Of a stretch of DNA of 64,000 nucleotides, positions 42,974-52,477 are shown piece by piece. This stretch comes from Aquipseudomonas alcaligenes MRY13-0052. GTDB taxonomy: Bacteria; Pseudomonadota; Gammaproteobacteria; Pseudomonadales; Pseudomonadaceae. Positions within the stretch are counted from its first letter, which is position 1. Each line of letters begins with the position of its first letter. A program made the position numbers and the translations under genes. The stretch is from contig BATO01000004.1 in the NCBI GenBank assembly GCA_000474255.1, positions 110,107 through 174,106 of the forward strand. Direction: 5' to 3'. The notes below the pieces were generated by a model. That model saw only the letters and a list, made by a program, of their open reading frames with translations. It was not told where the DNA came from and did not search any database.

Positions 42974-44221
42974 TTACTCCGGTAGCAGGCTTTCGCCGGC
43001 GTAGAGTTCCTCGACGGTCTCGCGACGGCGGACCTCGTATGCCCGCTCGCCATCCACCAGCACCTCGGCGGCGCGGCCGCGGGTGTTGTAGTTGGAGCTC
43101 ATGACGAAGCCGTAGGCACCGGCGGAACGCACCGCCAGCAGATCACCTTCGGCCAGGGCCAGGTCGCGGTCCTTGGCGAGGAAGTCGCCGGTTTCGCAAA
43201 TGGGGCCGACCAGGTCGTAACGGCGCTTCTCACCTTCGCGGGGCTCCACCGGCACCACGTCCATCCACGCCTGGTACAGGGCCGGGCGGATCAGGTCGTT
43301 CATGGCCGCGTCGATGATCGCGAAGTCCTTGTGCTCGGTGTGCTTGAGGTACTCGACCTGGGTCAGCAGAACGCCGGCGTTGGCGACGATGTAGCGGCCC
43401 GGCTCGAAGACCAGCGCCAGCTTGCGCGCGCCGATGCGCTCGCGCACGGCCTTGATGTAGTCGCCGGCCAGCGGCGGCTCTTCATCCTTGTAGCGCACGC
43501 CGAGGCCGCCACCGAGGTCCAGGTGGCGGATGTGCACGCCCTGTTCGGCGAGGCGGTCGATCAGCGCCAGCAGGCGGTCGAGGGCATCGAGGAAGGGCGC
43601 CAGGGTGGTCAGCTGGGAGCCGATGTGGCAGTCGACGCCGACCACTTCCAGGTTCGGCAGCGAGGCGGCGTGCAGGTACACGGCTTCGGCAGCGGCGATG
43701 GCGATGCCGAACTTGTTTTCCTTGAGGCCGGTGGAAATGTACGGGTGGGTGCCGGCGTCGACGTCGGGGTTCACCCGCAGCGAGACCGGTGCCTTCATGT
43801 CCATTTCGGCGGCGACGACCTGCAGGCGCTCGAGTTCCTCGGTGGACTCGACGTTGAAGCAGTGCACGCCGACTTCCAGGGCGCGACGCATGTCGTCACG
43901 GCTCTTGCCGACGCCGGAGAAGACGATGCGGTCGGCCGCGCCGCCGGCGGCGAGCACACGCTCCAGCTCGCCGCTGGAGACGATGTCGAAGCCCGAGCCC
44001 AGGCGGGCCAGCAGGTTCAGCACGCCGAGGTTGGAGTTGGCCTTGACCGCGTAGCAGACCAGGTGCGGTACGCCTGCCAGGGCATCGGCGTAGGAGCGGT
44101 ACTGGGCTTCGATGTGGCTGCGCGAGTAGACATAGGTGGGTGTGCCGAAGCGCGCGGCGATGGCGGACAATGCCACGCCCTCCGCGAAGAGCTCACCATC
44201 GCGGTAAGTGAAGGCGTCCAT
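42974..44221 (-). CDS. lysA: Diaminopimelate decarboxylase LysA
   Basis: The 415-residue protein has the fold-III PLP decarboxylase motifs: YAVKANSN with PLP lysine K60, [29 protein letters not shown], and GPICETGD with the active-site cysteine. It makes lysine from meso-diaminopimelate. lptM-lysA-dapF is the standard Pseudomonas order. Confidence 0.97.
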   Translation of the reverse strand: MDAFTYRDGELFAEGVALSAIAARFGTPTYVYSRSHIEAQYRSYADALAGVPHLVCYAVKANSNLGVLNLLARLGSGFDIVSSGELERVLAAGGAADRIVFSGVGKSRDDMRRALEVGVHCFNVESTEELERLQVVAAEMDMKAPVSLRVNPDVDAGTHPYISTGLKENKFGIAIAAAEAVYLHAASLPNLEVVGVDCHIGSQLTTLAPFLDALDRLLALIDRLAEQGVHIRHLDLGGGLGVRYKDEEPPLAGDYIKAVRERIGARKLALVFEPGRYIVANAGVLLTQVEYLKHTEHKDFAIIDAAMNDLIRPALYQAWMDVVPVEPREGEKRRYDLVGPICETGDFLAKDRDLALAEGDLLAVRSAGAYGFVMSSNYNTRGRAAEVLVDGERAYEVRRRETVEELYAGESLLPE

Positions 44222-44231
44222 CAGCGCCCCC

Positions 44232-44360
44232 TTAGTGCGAATGTTCGGCGGAAGACGGCTTGGATTCGTCCGGCAGGTACAGCGGGCCCTTCTGGCCGCA
44301 ACCGGCGAGCAGGCAGGCGACGGCGACGAGCGCGACGAGAGGGGTGAGCAGTCGCTTCAT
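44232..44360 (-). CDS. lptM: LPS translocon maturation chaperone LptM (small lipoprotein, LppL)
   Basis: The 42-residue lipoprotein starts [21 protein letters not shown] with the lipobox LAGC and continues [11 protein letters not shown], the diagnostic LptM (YifL) sequence. LptM assists oxidative assembly of the LptD outer-membrane LPS translocon in E. coli. It lies 10 bp upstream of lysA, as P. aeruginosa lppL does. Longer in-frame starts upstream lack the signal-peptide context. Confidence 0.92.
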   Translation of the reverse strand: MKRLLTPLVALVAVACLLAGCGQKGPLYLPDESKPSSAEHSH

Positions 44361-44511
44361 GGCGAAATCCTTGAAGAAAACGTGAATTGCCCGGGAGTAT
44401 ACCGACCGCCCGGCGCCTTGCCTATGCGCTGGAAAAGCCGCCGGACGTGGCTTTCGGCTAGCCAATCGAGCCTTCCGAAGCCTAGGATTGGCGCCCAAAA
44501 ACGGAGGTCCG

Positions 44512-45555
44512 ATGGAACCATCCACGCCCATGGCCAGCTCGGTTTCGGTGGCCTACCTGCAAGGCCTGGTCGACCACCTGGCGCGCCAGGGAATCGAGCC
44601 CGCCGAGCTGCTGGCGCACGTCCAGCTGACGCCCGCCATCCTCGGCCAGCGCGACCAGCGCATCGCCGCCAGCGCCTACCTGGAGCTGCTCGCCCAGGGC
44701 ATCCGCCTGACCGGTGACACGCGCCTCGGCCTGCACCTGGGCGAAGCGGTGCGGCCCGGTTATTACGGTGTGCTCGGTTACCTGCTGATGAGCTGCGCGA
44801 CCCTCGCCGATGCCTTGCACCGGCAGGCCCGCTATGCGGCGCTGGTGGGCAACCTGGGGCGGGTCGACCTGGCCGACGAGCCAGAGCGGCCCGGCCATGA
44901 ACCGCTCGTCGTGCACAGCTGGGAGCCCTTGCTGCCCCAGCAGCGCGAGCAGGTGGCGGAGGAGTCCCTCGCCGGCTGGGTGACCTTCGGCCGCTGGATC
45001 AGTGGCCTGGACATCCCGCCCACCGAGGTGCGTTTCCAGCACCCTGCCCCGGCCGACCTCAGCGAGTACCAGCGGATCTTCCGTTGCCCGGTGCTGTTCG
45101 GCCAGGCCGACAATGCGCTGGTGTTCCCCCGCCGATTGCTGGCCACGCCGCTCGGCCAGGCCGATGCGCAGGTGCGGCAGATGCTCGATGCCTACGCCGA
45201 CCGGCTGCTAGGCGAGATCAACCGGGGCAACAGCGTGCTCGACCGCGCCCGGGTGGTTCTCGCCGGCCAACTGTCGGAGCAGGGGCCGGACCTGGAGCGC
45301 CTGGCCGAGGCATTGGCGCTGAGTCCGCGTACACTGCAGCGTCGATTGCGCGAGGCTGGCCTATCGTTCAGCCAGTTGGTGGACGAGACGCGCCAGCAGC
45401 TGGTGCTGCATTATCTGCGCGACCCGGCGCTGGAACTCGCCGATATCGCCTTCCTTGTCGGCTTCAGCGAGCCCGGTTCGCTGGCCCGCGCGTTCCGCCG
45501 TTGGACCGGGCAGAGCCCCGGCGAGTATCGGCGTCACCTGTCACCCTTTCCCTGA
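44512..45555 (+). CDS. AraC-family transcriptional regulator with arabinose-binding-like N-terminal domain
   Basis: ATG 44512 follows GGAGG; an ATG at 44488 has none. The 347-residue protein has an N-terminal ligand domain (residues ~1-230, including [21 protein letters not shown]) of the OruR/ArgR-like type and a C-terminal double helix-turn-helix ([50 protein letters not shown]). It probably activates a catabolic operon elsewhere. P. aeruginosa has cyaY directly after lppL, so this gene is an addition at that junction. The 10-bp distance to cyaY suggests readthrough. Confidence 0.92.
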   Translation: MEPSTPMASSVSVAYLQGLVDHLARQGIEPAELLAHVQLTPAILGQRDQRIAASAYLELLAQGIRLTGDTRLGLHLGEAVRPGYYGVLGYLLMSCATLADALHRQARYAALVGNLGRVDLADEPERPGHEPLVVHSWEPLLPQQREQVAEESLAGWVTFGRWISGLDIPPTEVRFQHPAPADLSEYQRIFRCPVLFGQADNALVFPRRLLATPLGQADAQVRQMLDAYADRLLGEINRGNSVLDRARVVLAGQLSEQGPDLERLAEALALSPRTLQRRLREAGLSFSQLVDETRQQLVLHYLRDPALELADIAFLVGFSEPGSLARAFRRWTGQSPGEYRRHLSPFP

Positions 45556-45565
45556 GGACCCCCCA

Positions 45566-45898
45566 ATGAGTTTGAGCGAAGCGCGTTTCCATGATCTGGT
45601 CGATGCCGCCCAGGAAGCCGTCGAAGACATCTTCGACAGCAGCGATCTGGACGTTGACCTGGAAAACAGCGCGGGCGTGCTGACCATCCGTTTCGAGAAT
45701 GGCACCCAGGTCATCCTCAGCCGCCAGGAGCCCTTGCGCCAGCTGTGGGTGGCGGCCCGATCTGGTGGCTTCCATTTCGACTACGACCAGGCCAGCGGCC
45801 TGTGGATCTGCGACACCAGCGAAGAGCCTCTCGGCGAGCTGCTGGGCCGCGTAACCCGCGAACAGGCGGGTGAAGACCTTGAGTTCGAAGAACTCTGA
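45566..45898 (+). CDS. cyaY: Frataxin homologue CyaY
   Basis: The 110-residue protein carries the CyaY pattern: MSLSEARFHDLVDAAQEAVED at the start with acidic residues for iron binding, DVDLENSAGVLTIRFENG, QLWVAARSGGFHFDY and the C-terminal EEPL...L tail. CyaY binds iron and modulates IscS-dependent Fe-S assembly. Confidence 0.95.
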   Translation: MSLSEARFHDLVDAAQEAVEDIFDSSDLDVDLENSAGVLTIRFENGTQVILSRQEPLRQLWVAARSGGFHFDYDQASGLWICDTSEEPLGELLGRVTREQAGEDLEFEEL

Positions 45899-46082
45899 AC
45901 CCCCTGCCCCTCCTTCCCCGGGCTCGCCCTGCATTCGCAGGTGCTGCCTGGATGACGCCGACGTCTGCGTCGGATGCGGTCGCACCCTGGGTGAGATCCT
46001 GGAATGGAACGAAGCAGGCGCGGATCGCCGCTGGCAGATCCTTGAGCAGGCCGCTCAGCGCGTGCGTTCCAGGCCGCGCTGA
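45870..46082 (+). CDS. DUF1289 family protein
   Basis: The 70-residue protein contains SPCIRRCCLDDADVCVGCGRT, then LGEILEWNEAG, the DUF1289 cysteine motif, which may bind metal. GTG 45870 lies inside cyaY (29-bp overlap); a later start is possible but would approach the cysteine motif. Function unknown. Cotranscription with cyaY hints at an iron or Fe-S theme. Confidence 0.85.
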   Translation: MKTLSSKNSEPPAPPSPGSPCIRRCCLDDADVCVGCGRTLGEILEWNEAGADRRWQILEQAAQRVRSRPR

Positions 46083-46161
46083 CCGGTCGGTCTTGCCAAC
46101 AGCGCATCCACTGACGTAGTGTCGGTCGGGCTGGTGTCGAATGCACCGGCCCACAATTCTG

Positions 46162-46185
46162 AAACCCCGCCTTCGGGCGGGGTTT
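46162..46185 (+). terminator. Intrinsic terminator before rnk
   Basis: AAACCCCGCC, tetraloop TTCG, GGCGGGGTTT, then CGCTTTTT. It ends the cyaY transcript. Confidence 0.9.
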
Positions 46186-46225
46186 CGCTTTTTCGAGCCA
46201 AGGATTCAGGAGTTCCGGATTTGCC

Positions 46226-46633
46226 ATGAGCACTCAACCGTCAATCATCATCACCCGTCTCGACCTGCAGCGACTGGAGCGACTGCTCGATGAACTGGAG
46301 GATTTCGGTCCCGGTGCCCAGGCACTGGAGAGCGAGCTGGCGCGCGCCCAGGTGGTTGGTCATGACGAAGTGCCGCCGGGCGTGGTGACCATGAATACCC
46401 GCGTGCATTGCCGTGAAGAGGCCAGCGGCAAGGACTACCACCTGACCCTGGTCTATCCGAAGGACGCCGGTGGCGAAGGCACCGTCTCCATCCTCGCGCC
46501 CATCGGCAGCGCCCTGCTGGGCCTGTCCGTCGGCCAGCACATCGACTGGCCGGCGCCGGGTGGCAAGACCCTCAAGCTGCAACTGCTGGAAGTGGAGTAC
46601 CAGCCCGAAGCGGCTGGCGAATACGACCGCTGA
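46226..46633 (+). CDS. rnk: Nucleoside diphosphate kinase regulator Rnk
   Basis: The 135-residue protein has a short N-terminal coiled coil (ITRLDLQRLERLLDELEDF) and a GreA/GreB-like C-terminal domain (VSILAPIGSALLGLSVGQHIDWPAPGG). Rnk binds RNA polymerase without the cleavage-stimulating coiled-coil tip and affects nucleoside diphosphate kinase and alginate levels in P. aeruginosa. Position next to cyaA is conserved. Confidence 0.95.
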   Translation: MSTQPSIIITRLDLQRLERLLDELEDFGPGAQALESELARAQVVGHDEVPPGVVTMNTRVHCREEASGKDYHLTLVYPKDAGGEGTVSILAPIGSALLGLSVGQHIDWPAPGGKTLKLQLLEVEYQPEAAGEYDR

Positions 46634-46642
46634 TCCACGACC

Positions 46643-46665
46643 CTGACCGCCTCCCCGGCGGTCAG
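46643..46665. terminator. Hairpin between rnk and cyaA
   Basis: CTGACCGCC, loop TCCCC, GGCGGTCAG, overlapping the cyaA stop codon (46662-46664). There is no long T-run, so termination strength is uncertain; it sits between convergent genes. Confidence 0.6.
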
Positions 46666-49508
46666 GCCTTGTTCAGGGCCTGGTTGAGCTGTTTCTCCAG
46701 CTCGGCCTTGTAGCGCAGGTAGTGCACCGTCTGCGCATGGCCCTCGCCGAGGACCCGCGACAGGTCCAGGTCGGTGATGTAGCAGGGGTAGCGTTCGGCC
46801 TCGCTGCGCTGGGCGAGGATGTGCCGGGCCACGGAGGCGAACAGCTCGCCGCCGTATTCCAGTTCCGAAAATTCCCGATGGTTGCAGTAGAGCGTGACAT
46901 GAACGCGATCGGCGTCTGCCGGCTCGACGATCGCCTGCACGTCGTAGAACGGGTGGCTCACTGGCGCCTGGGGCGCGGCGCGGCGTTCTACCTGCTGGGC
47001 ACGTTGCGGCGGTGACGGCAACACTTCGTAATAGAGAATTTCCAGGTTGCTGGGTGGCGTCGGGCTGTCCAGCGGCAGCAACGCGTTGCGCCGGTAGAGC
47101 ACCGACTGCAGGAAGCGTTGCAGCGGCGTGAGCAGGCTCTGCTGGTCGCGGAACGGCTGGCGCTGGCGCCAGAGCGCGTTGTGCTCGTCGAGCAGGGTCA
47201 GCTCGGCGCTGTCGCCCTCCTGACGGAAGAACACCTGGATGCAGTTCGGCCGGCCCAGCGGCAGGATCAGCGCCAGGTCCTCGCCTTCCAGGGCGTAGCG
47301 GTCGAGGAACAGCGGGCTGTAGGCCGGCAGGTCTTCGCCCAGGTGTTCCAGCAGCGTCGGCAGGTCGTCCAGGGCGGTGTGGCTGACCTGGCCGGGGAGC
47401 AGTTCGAGCACGTGGTATTGCTGGCGCACCTGCAACAGGTAGCGGGTGGTGTCCGGGCTGCCCAGGTGCGCCAGGGCGTCGCGGAACAGTTCCTCGATGC
47501 GCTGGGCGATGGCCTGGGCCCGGTTGCGGCAGAAGCAGCGCACGCGCAGGTTCGGCAACTGGTCCACGGGGGTGGCGTTGAGGAAGTCGCGCAGGCAATC
47601 CAGCGGCGCGAAGGGGCCGTCGTAGCGGGTCACCAGCAACTCATTCCAGCTGTTCAGGGTGACCTGGTCGATGGTCAGCACCAGGTTGTCACGCACACCG
47701 GAGTAGCCGAGGGAGTCGGTGCGCTCGGTGGTCATGTGCACGTTCATCTGGCTGTGCTGCTTGAGCGGGTCGACACCGACGTTGATCAGCAGCAGCACTT
47801 CGCTTGGGGCGCTGGCGCGCAGCAGCGCCGCTTCGCCCACCGGCGGCAGTGGCAGCGGGATGCTTTGTTGCAGGCTGCTGATCAGGTTGGACAGCTCGAA
47901 CTCGGTCAGGTCGCTGCTGCCGGGGTTCAGCGACAGCCGCGTACTGGGGTCGATCACGCCGTTGCGGTGGCACCAGGCGAGCAGCTCGATCAGCTCGCGG
48001 GCCCGCTTGATCGGCGCGAAGTCGCCCCATTCCTGGGCATTCAGGCTGCCGGGGAACAGCGCCCACTGGGCCTCGCTCGGTGCTTCCGGGCTGGGGTGCT
48101 GCACCAGGGTCAGGGTGTCTTCGGCCAGGTCCGGGGCGATGCCGGGGTTGATGAACTCCACCTTGCCGGCCTTGCGCTCGAAGGCGGCGTAGAGGCGCCG
48201 GCCAAGCACGCCGAGGTCGCGGCTGTTGAGGGAGCTGATCGCGTGCTGGCTGCGGCCGAACTCGGAGAGGAAGCGGTAGCTGTAGGTCAGCTCGTTGACC
48301 AGCGCGCGGCGCTCGGCGCCCACTTGGCGCACCTTCCACTGGCTGCGGCTGTCGAGCATGACCAGTTGGCGCGAATCCCATTGCCACTCCCGGGTCAGCC
48401 GTTCGAAGAGCAGGCGCTGCCAGCTCTTGCGGCGATTGCGCGGCGGTCGGCTGAGCTTCTTGTTGACCTTCAGGTACAGGCAGCGCCGGATCAGCTCCAG
48501 GCGCTCGCGGTCGCCGCGGGCGGTGAGGTATTCCTCCAGGCGGCGGTACACGACTATGTAGGGGTCGAGTTCATCGAGGTCCAGATGATTGGCGTAGACC
48601 GCCTGCTTGAAACGCAGCGACAGGCAATGCACCTGGGGATGCTCGCTGGCGTAGACCTCGGTGAGCAGCAGCTTGAGCACCGACTTGTAGGGCGACTCGA
48701 TGCCCTTGAACAGCTGCCACATGCCCGCACCGATGAACTCGCCTACAGGGATATGCGCCAGGTGCCCCAGGTCGAGCACTTCGTCGGCGCGGATGAAACG
48801 GCGCGACAGCAGTTTCTCGGTGTACTCGGCGTAGCGCCCTTCCTCGTAGACCGGCACCAGCCACCACAGGGGCGTGCGCCCGGCCAGCCAGATGGCGGTG
48901 CGATAGAACTCGTCCAGCAACAGGTAGTGCTGGGTGGTGCCGCAATCGTCGGAAGTGAGCTGCGCCTCGCGGTCGCCGACCACGAAGCGCTTGGGGTCGA
49001 TGAGGAAGAAGTGCGCCTCGGTGCCCAGGGTCGCCGCCCAGGCCTCCAGCAGCTCGCACTTGCGCCGCAGTTCGGCCACTTCGCTGGCGGAGAGGTCCGG
49101 TGCATGGCAGACCCACAGGTCCATGTCGCTCTGCTCGGCCTGCGCCACCGTGCCCAGGCTGCCCATGAGGAACAGGCCGTGGATGGGCATCGGCGGGTTG
49201 CCCCGGCGTGCCTTGTAGGCAAAGGAGCGAGTCAGCCGCTGGACTTCGGCCAGCTCGTTTTCATCCGGCTCGTAGTTGGCCAGGCCGGCCGGGGTCTGCC
49301 CCGAGACGTAGCCGGGCAGCAGCGGGTGGTTGACGTGGAACAGCAGCGGCAGCAGGCGCAGGACCAACTGCTGGCGCGTGGAAAGGCCCTGCATGGCGCG
49401 TTCCAGGCGACCGCTGTTGACCTTGAGGAAGCGCGCACGCAACTGCGCGAGGACCTTGCGGTCGATGCCGTCATCGATGTCGGGGCGGATTTCCTGGGTG
49501 CGCGTCAT
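46662..49508 (-). CDS. cyaA: Class I adenylate cyclase CyaA
   Basis: The 948-residue protein has the class I cyclase layout: an N-terminal catalytic half with LFLMGSLGTVAQAEQSDMDLWVC (residues ~120-142; the GSxG...SDxDxW nucleotidyltransferase signature) and a regulatory C-terminal half. It makes cAMP from ATP for Vfr/CRP signalling, as in PA5272. The protein is cytoplasmic. Large antisense frames on the plus strand are by-products of the high third-position GC. Confidence 0.97.
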   Translation of the reverse strand: MTRTQEIRPDIDDGIDRKVLAQLRARFLKVNSGRLERAMQGLSTRQQLVLRLLPLLFHVNHPLLPGYVSGQTPAGLANYEPDENELAEVQRLTRSFAYKARRGNPPMPIHGLFLMGSLGTVAQAEQSDMDLWVCHAPDLSASEVAELRRKCELLEAWAATLGTEAHFFLIDPKRFVVGDREAQLTSDDCGTTQHYLLLDEFYRTAIWLAGRTPLWWLVPVYEEGRYAEYTEKLLSRRFIRADEVLDLGHLAHIPVGEFIGAGMWQLFKGIESPYKSVLKLLLTEVYASEHPQVHCLSLRFKQAVYANHLDLDELDPYIVVYRRLEEYLTARGDRERLELIRRCLYLKVNKKLSRPPRNRRKSWQRLLFERLTREWQWDSRQLVMLDSRSQWKVRQVGAERRALVNELTYSYRFLSEFGRSQHAISSLNSRDLGVLGRRLYAAFERKAGKVEFINPGIAPDLAEDTLTLVQHPSPEAPSEAQWALFPGSLNAQEWGDFAPIKRARELIELLAWCHRNGVIDPSTRLSLNPGSSDLTEFELSNLISSLQQSIPLPLPPVGEAALLRASAPSEVLLLINVGVDPLKQHSQMNVHMTTERTDSLGYSGVRDNLVLTIDQVTLNSWNELLVTRYDGPFAPLDCLRDFLNATPVDQLPNLRVRCFCRNRAQAIAQRIEELFRDALAHLGSPDTTRYLLQVRQQYHVLELLPGQVSHTALDDLPTLLEHLGEDLPAYSPLFLDRYALEGEDLALILPLGRPNCIQVFFRQEGDSAELTLLDEHNALWRQRQPFRDQQSLLTPLQRFLQSVLYRRNALLPLDSPTPPSNLEILYYEVLPSPPQRAQQVERRAAPQAPVSHPFYDVQAIVEPADADRVHVTLYCNHREFSELEYGGELFASVARHILAQRSEAERYPCYITDLDLSRVLGEGHAQTVHYLRYKAELEKQLNQALNKA

Positions 49509-49596
49509 GGAGCTTCTGCCGGATGGATGGGCACAGCCTACCAGCCGGCGAAGCGGCCGGGCAGGGTTGTGCCCGGGTTATCGGCGCGGACGCGGT

Positions 49597-49848
49597 TCAG
49601 CTTGAGGTAACGGGTTCTGTGGTGAGGATGGTGAGCAGGCTTTGGGCGTGTTCAGCGGCATCCAGCCCCAGGCTGGTGAGGTAGCCGCCATCGGGCAGGG
49701 TGATCAGTTTTTTCTGGTGCAGGCGGGTGACCGCGCCTATGACCGCGGATGAGGCGGTGTTGTGCACCTTGAGTCCTTCCTGGGTGTTGTCCAGGTTGAA
49801 CAGGGTCAGCAGTTCCAACTCGGCGATCAGCTCGGGGGTATACGACAT
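49597..49848 (-). CDS. TIGR02647-family small DNA-binding-like protein
   Basis: The 83-residue protein reads MSYTPELIAELELLTLFNLD, then NTQEGLKVHNTAS and GGYLTSLGLDAAEHAQSLLTIL. This is the TIGR02647 family, conserved in Pseudomonas, with a winged-helix-like pattern. Function unknown. It is a single gene between cyaA and a periplasmic binding protein. Confidence 0.85.
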   Translation of the reverse strand: MSYTPELIAELELLTLFNLDNTQEGLKVHNTASSAVIGAVTRLHQKKLITLPDGGYLTSLGLDAAEHAQSLLTILTTEPVTSS

Positions 49849-49920
49849 GGTGACTCCTGGGCTTCTGGTGGGCCCGCCTTCGTGCGGGCGGGTGTGACGG
49901 ATCAGTGTAGTCCGCCCGGC

Positions 49921-50706
49921 TCAGTCTGCCGGGTAGATCGGCTCGCCGTATTGCCAGCGGTCAAGGATTGCCTGGTAGCGGCCGTCTTCCTGGATGCGCT
50001 GCATGCCCTGGTCGAAGCGCTGCAGCAAGCGGTCGGCCCCCGGGGCCTGGCGCGAGAACGAGAGGAACAGCTCGGGCCGGTGCACGGTGCCCACGGCCTG
50101 GAAGGCGCCTGCGAGTTCGGGGTGTTCACGCAGCAGCTCGGCGGTGGTGGCGCGATAGGCCACCACATAGTCGACGCGCCCGTGCTGGAGCATGAGGAAG
50201 CCGTTGATGTCCTTGCGCACCGGGACCCGTTCCAGGCCACGCAGGGCATCGAAGGGCGCGCCGTACTCATAGCCGATGGTGACCGCCACCCGTGCGCCTT
50301 CCAGGCGCTGCAGGTCGTCCACCGGGGTGGCCTTGTCGACGCGGGACCAGAGCAGGATGTCATCGCGGAACAGCGGGTGCCGGGGCAGCCGGTAGGCCTC
50401 GGCGATGCGGGCGTCCGGCGCGGTATTGAAGCAGCCGGCCAGCTTGCCCTGGAGGGCCAGCTGCATGCAGCGGGAATAGGGATAGGGGACCAGCTCCACC
50501 GGCGTGTCGGCGGCAGCGAACGCAGCCTGGACGATCTCCACCGACATCCCCCGCACCGCGCCGTCGCGGAAGGCGGTGAAGGGGTACCAGTCGTCCTCGG
50601 CGCCGATCTGCAGCGTCTCGGCCAAGCTGGCTGCGGGCAGCAACAGCGCCAGGGCGAACAGCAGGCGGCGGAGCGGTGGAGCGATGCGCAGCGGACTCGG
50701 GCTCAT
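49921..50706 (-). CDS. Periplasmic substrate-binding protein (SBP_bac_3 type)
   Basis: The 261-residue protein has a signal peptide (RRLLFALALLLPAASLAE) and a mature part that starts LQIGAEDDWYPFTAFRDGAVRGMSVEIVQAAF, the opening of amino-acid-type solute-binding proteins; DDILLW and VAVTIGYEYGAPFD follow. No ABC permease genes are adjacent, so it may be a solitary binding protein of the type found in Pseudomonas with unknown ligand. Confidence 0.88.
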   Translation of the reverse strand: MSPSPLRIAPPLRRLLFALALLLPAASLAETLQIGAEDDWYPFTAFRDGAVRGMSVEIVQAAFAAADTPVELVPYPYSRCMQLALQGKLAGCFNTAPDARIAEAYRLPRHPLFRDDILLWSRVDKATPVDDLQRLEGARVAVTIGYEYGAPFDALRGLERVPVRKDINGFLMLQHGRVDYVVAYRATTAELLREHPELAGAFQAVGTVHRPELFLSFSRQAPGADRLLQRFDQGMQRIQEDGRYQAILDRWQYGEPIYPAD

Positions 50707-50787
50707 GGGGCTGGACCTCTACGGCGCTCGGGTGGTTGGCGCGATGCTAGTGCCTGTCGTGACGGCGGAACCCGGCGTGGATCAAGT

Positions 50788-51060
50788 TTACTCTTCGTCG
50801 TCCGGCAGGTCGGGCAGCGCCCTCAGGGCGGCTTCGTACCAGGCCAGGTCGAAGGGTTGGTCCTGCTCCAGCCGGCTGATGGCCCGTGCCAGCACCAGTG
50901 CCATGAGCTGGACGCTCTCCTCGCGCTCGTAGCCCACCAGGGTCAGCTTGTTGAGCGTCGCCTGGGCCGCCGCTGGACTACCGGCTTCCAGCTGGTTCTC
51001 GATGGCCTGGATCAGGGTTTCCTCGGCGAAGGCTTCTTCGCTGTCGTCATGCTCGCTCAT
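50788..51060 (-). CDS. Conserved hypothetical protein
   Basis: Start at the ATG encoding MSEHDDSEEAFAEETLIQAIE (51060), preceded on its strand by a GAGGACC-like site. The 90-residue protein is acidic and helical, ending DLPDDEE. It resembles small conserved Pseudomonas proteins of unknown function in this neighbourhood. No membrane segment. Confidence 0.7.
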   Translation of the reverse strand: MSEHDDSEEAFAEETLIQAIENQLEAGSPAAAQATLNKLTLVGYEREESVQLMALVLARAISRLEQDQPFDLAWYEAALRALPDLPDDEE

Positions 51061-51195
51061 GGGGGGTCCTCGTTGTGCAGGCCCGCAGTTTGCCACGGCG
51101 TGCCGCTGCATTCACTGCCTTGATCCAACTGGCGCCGGCCGGGTACCCGGGTCTATAACGACGGACGCCCACCCCGCACGGCCAGGAGGCCCCCG

Positions 51196-51861
51196 ATGCT
51201 CAAGCTCCACGGATTTTCCGTCAGCAACTACTACAACATGGTCAAGCTGGCGCTGCTGACCAAAGGCATTCCCTTCGAAGAGGTGCTGGTCCACGGCAGC
51301 CAGGAGCCGGCCTTCCTCGCCATCAGCCCGCGCGGCAAGGTGCCGGTGCTGGAGACCGAGCAGGGCTTCATCAACGAGACCGGCGCCATCCTCGAATACC
51401 TGGAAGAACGCTTCCCCCAGCGCCCGCTGCTGCCGGCCGACCCCTACCAGCGTGGCGTGGTCCGTGCGCTGGTGCGCGAGATCGAGCTGTACATCGAGCT
51501 GCCGGCGCGCAGCTGTTATCCACAGGCGTTCTTCGGCATGCCGCTGCCGGAGGCGATCCGCGAGAAGGGCAAGGCCGAGCTGCTGGCCGGCGTCGCCGCC
51601 CTGGCGCGTCATGGCCGCTTCGCGCCCTATGTGGCAGGGGATGCGCTGAGCATCGCCGACCTGTACTTCCTCTACAGCATCGACCTGGCCGGCGAAGTGG
51701 CGCAGAAGCTGTTCGACACCGACCTGCTGGCCGAGCTGCCGAGCGCCCGCGCGCTGCTGGCCAAGCTGGGCGCCGAGCCGCACGTGCAGCGCATCGCCGC
51801 CGACAAGGCGCGGGAGATGCCGAGCTTCCTCGAGGCGGTCAAGGCCCGGGCACGGGGCTGA
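51196..51861 (+). CDS. Glutathione S-transferase family protein
   Basis: The 221-residue protein starts MLKLHGFSVSNYYNMVKLAL, a thioredoxin-fold N-terminal domain, with ISPRGKVPVLETEQGFINETGAILEYL, where the cis-Pro and E-T (glutathione-binding) residues stand at their usual places, and a helical C-terminal domain with ALSIADLYFLYSID. It conjugates or binds glutathione in detoxification; the substrate is unknown. SD GCCAGGAGG precedes the start. Confidence 0.93.
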   Translation: MLKLHGFSVSNYYNMVKLALLTKGIPFEEVLVHGSQEPAFLAISPRGKVPVLETEQGFINETGAILEYLEERFPQRPLLPADPYQRGVVRALVREIELYIELPARSCYPQAFFGMPLPEAIREKGKAELLAGVAALARHGRFAPYVAGDALSIADLYFLYSIDLAGEVAQKLFDTDLLAELPSARALLAKLGAEPHVQRIAADKAREMPSFLEAVKARARG

Positions 51862-51870
51862 GGCTGCGTT

Positions 51871-52443
51871 TCAGCCGGGCAGTTGATCCAGCCAGGCGTC
51901 GAGCTCCGCCCTGGAGCCGAGCCTGATGAAGCGGATGCCGGCGTTGGCCGGGTCCGTCCGCTCGGCGGCGAAGCGCTCGCGGTAGAGCGCATGGCGCGTC
52001 CAGGCCCAGAGAATGATCGAGCGCTCCGGGTCCAGGCTCAGCAGGTTGCGCAGGCTCTCGCGGTTGCCGTTCCAGAGCGCCTTGCGCAGCAGCAGGCGGC
52101 CCAGGGTGCGGGTGATGATCTGGCGCATCACCACCGGGCGCGGCAGGTCGAGCCAGATCACCGTATCGGCCCGGGAAAGCGTCAGCGGGCGCACGGCCGA
52201 GTAGGCGCCTTCGACTATCCAGCGCGGCGCCTGCAGGGCCGTCTCGACCCGCTCGCGGAATTCGGCGCGGGGCAGAGGCTGCCAGCCGGGCTGGTGGAAG
52301 ATGGCGTCGAGCTCGATGTGCGGGCAGCCCAGGCGCGCGGCCAGGCGCTGTGCCAGGCGCGTCTTGCCGGCGCCCGAGCAACCGACGATGGAAATGCGCT
52401 GGCCGACGTGCGTCGGCCAGTTATCGGGGGTGTGGTCCTGCAT
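51871..52443 (-). CDS. P-loop kinase-like protein (adenylate-kinase type)
   Basis: ATG 52443 (MQDHTPDNW) is the most likely start. The 190-residue protein has Walker A VGCSGAGKTRLAQRLA, ELDAIFHQPGW, RWIVEGAY and TVIWLDLPRP, the pattern of small AAA/adenylate-kinase-like proteins often labelled topology modulation proteins. Substrate unknown. It is on the strand opposite to the glutathione S-transferase gene and converges with it. Confidence 0.85.
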   Translation of the reverse strand: MQDHTPDNWPTHVGQRISIVGCSGAGKTRLAQRLAARLGCPHIELDAIFHQPGWQPLPRAEFRERVETALQAPRWIVEGAYSAVRPLTLSRADTVIWLDLPRPVVMRQIITRTLGRLLLRKALWNGNRESLRNLLSLDPERSIILWAWTRHALYRERFAAERTDPANAGIRFIRLGSRAELDAWLDQLPG

Positions 52444-52477
52444 GGGCATCCCTGCCGGTCGCCGGGGCGACCTTGTA

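Noticed and set aside
47118..49610. Long plus-strand open frame (830 codons) antisense to cyaA
   Set aside because: It mirrors cyaA, has low-complexity Val/Gln/Leu/Ala/Gly composition typical of antisense frames in high-GC genes, and no known motif.
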